Source: Ruania halotolerans
GTDB taxonomy: Bacteria > Actinomycetota > Actinomycetes > Actinomycetales > Beutenbergiaceae
Length of the DNA: 64,000 nt
NCBI RefSeq assembly: GCF_021049285.1
Contig: NZ_CP088017.1
Location: 2,553,380 to 2,617,379, forward strand
Reading direction: 5' to 3'
Within the stretch, counting starts at the first letter, position 1; each line of letters opens with the position of its first letter. The translations under genes were made by a program, and so were the position numbers. Below the pieces are notes generated by a model. The model was not told where the DNA came from. It saw nothing but the letters and a program-made list of their open reading frames with translations, and ran no database searches. This document shows, one piece after another, positions 63,331 through 64,000 of this stretch.

Positions 63331-64000
63331 CTACTCGGTGGTGATCGGCGACCGCGGCGCGGAGAGGTCGTAGGTCGAGGCCTCCACCTGTCGCAGCGTG
63401 CGGAACACCTCGACCTTGAGTGTGTTCTCCTCCGCACTCCCCCACACCACCTCGTCACCATCGGTCAGTTCCAGCCGGACCTGGTAGGGCGTCTCCGCCC
63501 CGGCGCTTGACACCTCGGCCTGGATGTCCTCCGGAAGCGCCGCAAGCACGGTGAGCACCGCCGTCAGCGATTCCGCCGTGTCTGGATCGTCCAATGGCAC
63601 CGTGACCTGCGGCACCCCGTCGACAGGCTCATCACGGCGGACCATCACGACCGCCTCGGCATCCAGGAGCGCGTAGCGGTCACCATCGGAGACTGTGGCC
63701 ACCGGGACGCGCGGTTCCAGGGCGATCTCCAGGCCGTTCGGCCACGAACGCCGGATCTGGACGTCTCTGACCGCAGAGAGTTCTCGGATCTCCTCGGCCA
63801 CACCGCCGGTGTCCACCCGTGCCACCGGCACCTCGTGCGCAACGGCGGCAATCTCCTGGATCTGCTCCTCCTCGATGTACTCCGACGTGCCGGTCACCAC
63901 GACGTCCTCGGCATGGACCACCAACACGGGAGAGGCGAGAACCAACCAACTGAGGCCGGCCACCACCAGTACCGCCGCGAGGGCGGCAGCGATCCCGCGC
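63331..64000 (-). CDS. ftsQ: Cell division protein FtsQ, 5' end outside the window
   Basis: At least 222 codons are in the window, with the N-terminus cut off at 64000. The visible part starts in a membrane helix (RGIAAALAAVLVVAGLSWLVL), followed by the POTRA domain (EDVVVTGTSEYIEEEQIQEIA, DTGGVAEEIREL, VRDVQIRRSWPNGLEIAL) and the beta domain (EPRVPVATVSDGDRYALLDAEA). FtsQ links early and late divisome proteins and binds FtsB/FtsL. It precedes ftsZ as expected, since actinobacteria lack ftsA. Confidence 0.92.
   Translation of the reverse strand, partial: RGIAAALAAVLVVAGLSWLVLASPVLVVHAEDVVVTGTSEYIEEEQIQEIAAVAHEVPVARVDTGGVAEEIRELSAVRDVQIRRSWPNGLEIALEPRVPVATVSDGDRYALLDAEAVVMVRRDEPVDGVPQVTVPLDDPDTAESLTAVLTVLAALPEDIQAEVSSAGAETPYQVRLELTDGDEVVWGSAEENTLKVEVFRTLRQVEASTYDLSAPRSPITTE

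Overview
The window is chromosomal DNA from a high-GC actinobacterium, most likely of the order Micrococcales. The evidence is the codon and base bias, an rRNA operon whose spacer holds no tRNA, DivIVA/Wag31 next to SepF and FtsZ, a PriA-type HisA, a DnaE with an intact PHP domain, and the actinobacterial gene order dnaE-his-infC-pheST-arg-tyrS. I cannot place the genus from sequence alone. No insertion sequence, prophage, CRISPR array, tRNA gene or attachment site was seen. This is mostly a core, vertically inherited region with small accessory patches.

Layout. 1-4165: an rRNA operon on the minus strand (23S 5' part, tRNA-less spacer, 16S, leader with boxA-like elements and two promoters). 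4402-5670: tyrS. 5818-15992: a tightly overlapping minus-strand operon argC-J-B-D-F-R-G-H followed by a P-loop kinase and a DNA glycosylase, driven by a leaderless promoter overlapped by an ARG box. 16063-29301: an accessory patch with peptide deformylase, two two-component systems, a ceramidase-like hydrolase, an alpha/beta hydrolase, a DedA protein, an acyltransferase, a quinone reductase, an MFS transporter and an ArsR/SRPBCC/DHFR-like cassette. 29376-33082: pheS-pheT. 33381-43479: a second accessory patch with a sugar kinase, a DUF5107-type protein, an aminotransferase, a primase-polymerase domain convergent with DNA ligase C, an RNA 2',3'-cyclic phosphodiesterase, a surface protein, a nucleoside kinase and a SpoU rRNA methyltransferase. 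43727-45230: infC-rpmI-rplT with an AUC start codon and a structured attenuator leader. 45324-51899: SseB-like protein and histidine genes (hisA/priA, hisH, an unknown his-operon gene, hisB, hisC, a PspC gene, hisD). 51933-57642: S4 protein, dnaE, dapC-like aminotransferase, VTT membrane protein. 57677-64000: rluD-lspA, then divIVA, yggT, sepF, pgeF, ftsZ and the 3' part of ftsQ.

How the genes work together. The arg operon encodes the acetylated cycle from acetylglutamate to arginine (carbamoyl phosphate and ArgA/CPS enzymes are elsewhere) with its own repressor inside the operon. The his genes cover the middle and end of histidine synthesis; hisG, hisE/I and hisF are not in the window. The last block is the lower end of the division and cell-wall cluster. 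Many genes that head a transcript show a -10 hexamer 6-7 nt before the start codon with no Shine-Dalgarno sequence, so leaderless translation seems common here.

Most notable observations: the infC leader with an intrinsic terminator, the ARG box built into a leaderless argC start, an E. coli-type ArgG and an altered carbamoyl-phosphate motif in ArgF, an rRNA-type boxA-like sequence in front of tyrS, short tandem duplications at operon gene borders, and an uncharacterised acidic protein embedded in the his operon. I found no convincing wholly new multi-gene system; the findings are ranked accordingly.
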